Source of the DNA: Sparassis latifolia
Taxonomy: Eukaryota; Basidiomycota; Agaricomycetes; Polyporales; Sparassidaceae
NCBI GenBank assembly: GCA_018466975.1
Contig: CM031555.1
Span: 1,116,001 to 1,180,000 of the forward strand
DNA: 64,000 nucleotides
Direction of reading: 5' to 3'
Shown here: one piece after another, positions 59,163 to 64,000 of the stretch
Numbering within the stretch: the stretch's first letter is position 1
Layout: each line of letters starts with the position of its first letter
Program-made: the position numbers and the translations under genes
Notes under the pieces: model-generated
What the model was told of the DNA's origin: nothing
Database searches by the model: none
The model's input: only the letters and a program-made list of their open reading frames with translations

Positions 59163-62100
59163 GACGGGGTAACGAGGCGGGGGATTGCAGCAACCGTAGG
59201 ATCGCAGACATAATTATATAGTAAACATGAGGGGGAGGCACGGTCCACCATTGGACCCGAAGAAATATTTGCTGCAAACTCAACTGAGGAAACAGGACGA
59301 TTGGTCGCGTGTGTCTCGGAGGAAGGACATAGACGTGATGATGGCCTACCCGTATCCCGTTGCGTCTGTCCAATGTGCGGTAAGTTGACCCGCATGCTAC
59401 TCTGGCCTCGACCAGGACTTGTGACAGGTTTGGTAGAATGCATGACAGCAAATGATAGGCGGTGTGAACGGAACGGAGAAGTAGCAGCTGATACGTTTGT
59501 CTGCGACAAAACGGAAGAGTACTAAGTATACTGATGCAATATCGGAGACGCGCCTTTCACTCCCTCGCAACAAGAAATACCCGTTCCTGATTGGGACCAA
59601 AGCCGGAATATACCTCCCTCCCGTGGCAATATTCAGCATCCCACGAGTTTGCAGTGAAATACCTCATTTGCAAATATCTTGCTTGCAAAACCGAAGCGGA
59701 GGTGAGGACACAGACTTGGTATATTCCATTCAAACGCCGGCAGGACTGGGTGAGTACAAAATTAAGCACCAGGTACGATAAGACAGTACGGAACGCCAAA
59801 TTAGAGATTGATCTCAAACGCGAGCCACGTGGATTTCAGTCAGATGACTTGCGTACCTCCATTCCACCAATCCTGAGTAGCATCCTAGGTCAACCGTTCG
59901 AATGCGACTCTCAAGGTCATTTACAACTCATCGACTACAGGAGGACCACCGTACGAAATTTCCCAGATGAATGTTCTCCACTATCGAATTGTGGAGATGT
60001 CCTGACACTCGGAATGTTATGGCATTATGATTCACTTATCTGAGTCGAAGTTCTTTCCAAGCCAACAGGTGATCATCATAACGCGTACGCTGCTTGCGTC
60101 TTTCTCTCAACTCTGGCTGCAATATACAACCACATGGCCCCGTCTCACATGATAACGTCCCTGCGGGCGTTTCTCTGGCGACAGACTGGAATTGAGCCAG
60201 TATGCGGTCATCCTCAAGCGCTGCGTCTGAAATTCGCTTGGTAGATCCACCTCAACAGGCCGTCGACCCACATCGATGGAGCGATATCGGAGTAATGGGC
60301 CTTTGACGTTTGCCCTTGGAGCTATTACCGTTGGTAAAAAAAACCATGGTAACTGCGATATCCAATATACACCGCAATATTAGATTCGAGCGCGCGCTGG
60401 TCTTCGTGATGCTTCCAGATAGCGAGGGAAAGTCCTGCTGCGGTCGCCGACAACCCCAACGCGCCAGTGGAGCTCCGTTCATACAAGCTGGGAAGAGCCA
60501 GCTTCGTTTGACCACGAGGACCAGAGGAAGGGGCAAGCACAAGGATGACCTGGGCTTTTGTCTCTTGACCGGTCCGTGCCTCAAAGGACGGCGCACGAGC
60601 CCACAAAACCTTCACTTGGAACGCAAGTCGAGCATTCTGCCGCATCTTCGTCCTATGGAGTACGCTTTGTCAGGCGCGTTCGTTTTTAATCGTGATCACC
60701 TTGTCTGTGGGCTCATGACGCTCGCTGTGCGCATGACAAGGTGCCATGCTCTACGCGCCAAGCGTACAGAATAGAGGTGCTCACCTGGTGCGCTCGTCGT
60801 TGTACTCATTAATGGCAGAACGCCAACATCTGACCGTGCTCTGTAATCACGATGGGCCCGACACAGCGCCCAAAGCCATATCGGCGCTGTGCACAGGAAA
60901 CTTTCAGGATGCTCTCCAGGCTCGGCGGAGGAGGCAAGTCTTCAGTCGCAGTATCCTTCATCGGGAAACAGAAAGTGAGATAGACATGTGACTCGGAAGG
61001 AGCAAAAGACGAAACATGTAATGCTCACCGAGCGACGGCGACCAGAACGTTCTGATGCACAGAGTATCTTGCGTTCCTCCCAATATTTGCATGACTTTCT
61101 TCTACAGGTACGTCTGATAGCTTCCACAAGGTCGTCGCCAAAATTTTCCACACCTAGGTATCCGCATGCCACAAAATCCATAACACGTTTAAGCGCAACA
61201 AAGACGAGCTAAAGCGACCACAGCGGACGCGAACGCCGCAGTGCAGACCCACACGATCATGCAAGAAGAGATCCCATTTCCCGAATCCCGATTGGCGCAG
61301 GGCTTCCTGCACCCCATCTTCACATCCCGCTCGAGCTGGCAACCAAGAATCCGAAGGACGAGAGCTGTGCTCGCTGTCTAATAGGCTCAACGCAAAATTA
61401 CCGTCTTCCACCAGTACTAGTCTCCTTGCTCGCATGCCACTTTAGCTATATGGGCTTGGCCAGAGGCTGCGAAGAATTTCAGAATTTCCTCGTACACACG
61501 GGCTGATCTGTACAGGGACACCGCTGCTGAGCTAGAGGCTTCTCAACGAATCCAGTACTGATGACCTACCAGAAAGGCGCGCGGACGTGCACGCGCGGAT
61601 CGCATCGATCCTCGTCATGAGGAATGCTCCCTCACGCTCGGAGACCACCTGGACGCGGCGCACATGGTCGGACGGTCAGCAGTGCTCGCGGGAGAGAGCG
61701 CATCGGAAGACGCGACGCCATTGTAAATGCCAAGTGACGCTCGGAGGACGCATCTGAGGCCCTCTAGTCCGGCAGCATCCCCCCAGCATTCATCCGGGCC
61801 CGCTGGCGGTACGGTCAAGGTCGGCCGGCGCGTATCGCAGTGCCATGGGATGCTGCTTCGACTTCCTGGAGGTTCTTCGGAGGTCCAGGCAGAGCTTATG
61901 CGGTACGGCAGCCAGGGAGAAGTGGAATGTGCCCGCGCGCGCCTCGAGGGCGATACATTGGCGCAAAGTGCAAAATCACGCAGGCACCGTATGACCAGTC
62001 GACCACATACATGTGTTTCCTACGAGAAGGATGAATGATGCAGTCAGGTCGTGATACTCGGTCCTTCGTTCAATGAGCAGAGAGAGCAAAATCGGGACGA

Positions 62101-64000
62101 TCAGAAGCGAATCACGTGCATCTTCATGGGTGTAAGTAGGTGGACACTGTCACTAGTAATCTTCGTGCGTCAGGATATCCGTGTCTGACGCCTGCTTCCT
62201 ACATTTGAGGGCTGCAGACTTCGGGTCGGGAGCCTAATAAGATCTGCAACATAGACCGTATGCCCTGAGGCTTCTAGCATTCGAATAAGCGCGAGAAGTG
62301 AGCCATCATGCTGTGGGACAAAATTAGACGGGGTGTGCATGTTTTACTCACCGATAGTCGTTTACTTATCGTGTCCTGATATCCGGGCCTCGCTGTAATT
62401 ATTGAACAATTGCAGTCATCGATGGCGGACCCGAGATGCATCCTCGCACGGCCGACGGTGTAGTACTATAGTCAGTAATTTTAGACAGAGAATTAGCCTG
62501 GGCAAGGTGGACTCGCTAGGGTGAGGAAACGTTCGGTACGACGGATCCGAGGGTCGCACCCGACGTGCTGTGATACCAATTCTGTGTGAGCAATTCTGTG
62601 TGAGAAGCACATGGGTGACCGAATGATAGCCACGTACCAACTCGTTGTCTCGCCCTGACACTGTTAGTCAACTGCCGCCGTATATAGCGGATGAGATGCG
62701 TGGTAGATAGTATAGCAATTATTGTGTCAGTGATATAGAACGAAGGATTAGGGCAAAAATACAACAGGCCTAGAGAAAGCAGACAGTGCCGTGAGAGAAC
62801 ATTCGGTACGACAGACTCCGAAGATTAAACGTACTTGAAATATATGAATGGGAGAAGTTTATCAGCCGAAGATAATGAACGTCCTTCAAATATACGAATG
62901 CGAGAAGTTTAACACAAGACGATAACCGTCTCCTTCATACCGACAACCATGGTTGTCCGCATGGAAAGACTGCATCAACGCGGGGTAGCAATTCCATGGG
63001 TACAGCAGCAAAGACGTGGGAAAACTGTGCCAGCCTAGGAAAACGAGTGGATGAAGCTTGACGGCACCTACATATCCGACGTAGCGGCTTGGAAAGCGAG
63101 GCTGTCGAGAAATCGCCGTGCGGCATCAGTGAGCGTAAGTACTCAAGTACTCACCATTATTGAGGCGCATCATGAAAGGAAGCGAACGTTGAGCACACCA
63201 AGTCTAATCGTATGCAGAGAACTCCCAAATTTTCAGTATATAACTAGACTCGGTACGCTCTCATTTACATAGCTTGACTTTGGCTCCACTCTGACGACCG
63301 TGTACGTAAGACCGATGTTCCTATAGCGTTTTTTGACGGGCAGTGCAACCCACGATGACTAGTATGAAGTTGAAAGCATCAGCGTTTTTGAGACAGTTCG
63401 CTGTGGACTGACATGCTCTTATCATCCGTCCATTCTGCAGGAGTCCGCAGCGTCCAATCGATATGCAGTCACTAAGTTTGGGGTGGCCTGCGCAGAAATT
63501 CTGGGGCTCTTAGGCCCCTGCAATATTTGCCAACGTTTCGACTCGAGTGCACCAAAGTATTTTTGTCGTGACCTAAGTATGGATCCTGCGAATCCCGCGC
63601 GGCAGTTCCGGCGAGTCCGGATGTACGCGACAGCTCTGCAGTGAGCGGCGACAGACGGCTCACACAGAGCGTCGCACACGTTGCCACACGACGGCGACCA
63701 GGATTCAGACATGGACTGATGATCACTGGTCAGTGGCGGCGTGCGTGTTTGCAACACTGGGCAGGTGCACAGACGGTGCTGAAAGAGAAAAGACGAGGTC
63801 CTCGCCCGGAAAGAGGTCTTACAATGTTACATGGCTGATCATGAGCGCTCCGCGACGAAGAGGGTGAGAAGGAAGGTGCCGAGGAGGGGATCCGAGAGAT
63901 GCCGAGGAGCCGGCCGGTTGTACCAAAATTAGCGATGTTAGCCTTTTGCTAAAGATAAGTCTGTTTCGCGTGCTGCAGTCTTGGTTCTCCCGGTGCTCTC
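59163..64000. other. Gene-poor interval of 4.8 kb to window end
   Basis: No protein family, RNA gene or transposon domain was recognised on either strand. Open stretches such as 59,591-60,043 (plus, 150 codons) and 60,325-60,645 (minus, including LALPSLYERSSTGALGLSAT) lack clear exon borders and family features. Short duplicated sequences cluster at 62,521-62,928 (listed separately). It may be decayed coding or mobile DNA, but I cannot show that. Confidence 0.4.
62521..62928 (+). repeat. Cluster of short direct repeats
   Basis: Three kinds lie close together. A perfect 14-base tandem CAATTCTGTGTGAG occurs twice at 62,577-62,604. An imperfect 50-base tandem lies at 62,831-62,880 and 62,881-62,928 (both with GAATG.GAGAAGTTTA and GATAA). 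A dispersed pair, 62,521-62,551 and 62,791-62,823, shares TTCGGTACGAC. No terminal inverted repeats or coding domain are linked to them. Confidence 0.7.

Noticed and set aside
59591..60043. 150-codon plus-strand open frame
   Set aside because: No recognisable domain or exon borders; could be a gene but not supported.
60325..60645. Weak resemblance to a basidiomycete seven-helix (DUF6533-type) protein on the minus strand
   Set aside because: Only a short YERSSTGAL-like stretch resembles it; membrane helices and flanking exons are missing.

Overview
This is nuclear DNA of a filamentous basidiomycete, most likely a wood-decay mushroom (Agaricomycetes, possibly Polyporales). Genes carry many introns of about 50 bases with GT(G/A)xG(T/x)...CTnAC...AG signals. 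The gene set is fungal: fused GltB/GltD glutamate synthase, GH55 exo-beta-1,3-glucanase, Mss51, Cmr1, Alg3 and Eco1. The order on the strand is conserved single-copy housekeeping genes separated by a few gene-poor stretches. I see no prokaryotic system, no CRISPR array and no transposase or reverse transcriptase.

Layout. 1-6,026: the 3' part of a TRAPP II subunit (TRS130/TRAPPC10) and the WD40 protein CMR1. 6,268-6,598: two RNA polymerase III genes, a dispersed 5S rRNA gene and, on the other strand, an intron-bearing tRNA-Ser(GCU). 6,684-8,557: a prolyl-4-hydroxylase-like gene whose exons 1-4 are duplicated in tandem at high identity. 8,723-12,154 (minus): DEAD-box helicase RRP3 and an M24 metallopeptidase. 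12,957-17,481 (plus): an AlkB dioxygenase with a GRF zinc finger, ALG3 and HIS3. 17,740-22,236 (minus): CDC45 and MSS51, the latter divergent from a phospholipid-scramblase gene (22,372-23,928). 25,535-32,613 (plus): a neprilysin-like M13 peptidase and mitochondrial IF-2. 32,677-34,044 (minus): a CHORD-CS protein. 34,045-37,923 is gene-poor. 37,924-41,901: a mitochondrial-carrier-like gene, a broken ALKBH7-like gene and a DUF1776 protein. 43,796-53,898 (plus): LST8 and glutamate synthase GLT1. 54,129-59,162 (minus): ECO1 and a secreted GH55 glucanase. 59,163-64,000 holds nothing I can assign.

Functional themes: membrane trafficking (TRAPP II), replication and cohesion (CDC45, ECO1, CMR1), mitochondrial gene expression and membranes (MSS51, IF-2, carrier, scramblase), nitrogen and histidine metabolism with TOR signalling (GLT1, HIS3, LST8), N-glycosylation (ALG3), and three unrelated subfamilies of 2-oxoglutarate/Fe(II) oxygenase.

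The points most worth checking are: the internal duplication of the prolyl hydroxylase, in which only the first copy keeps the original upstream sequence and only the second keeps the last catalytic exon; the ALKBH7-like gene, broken three times; several otherwise well-conserved genes (CMR1, ALG3, ECO1, probably CDC45) that each need a single extra base, usually in a homopolymer, which suggests assembly error; the convergent 5S/tRNA pair; and two GC-AG introns. Exon structures were read by eye, so individual splice sites may be off; gene identities are much firmer than exact boundaries.
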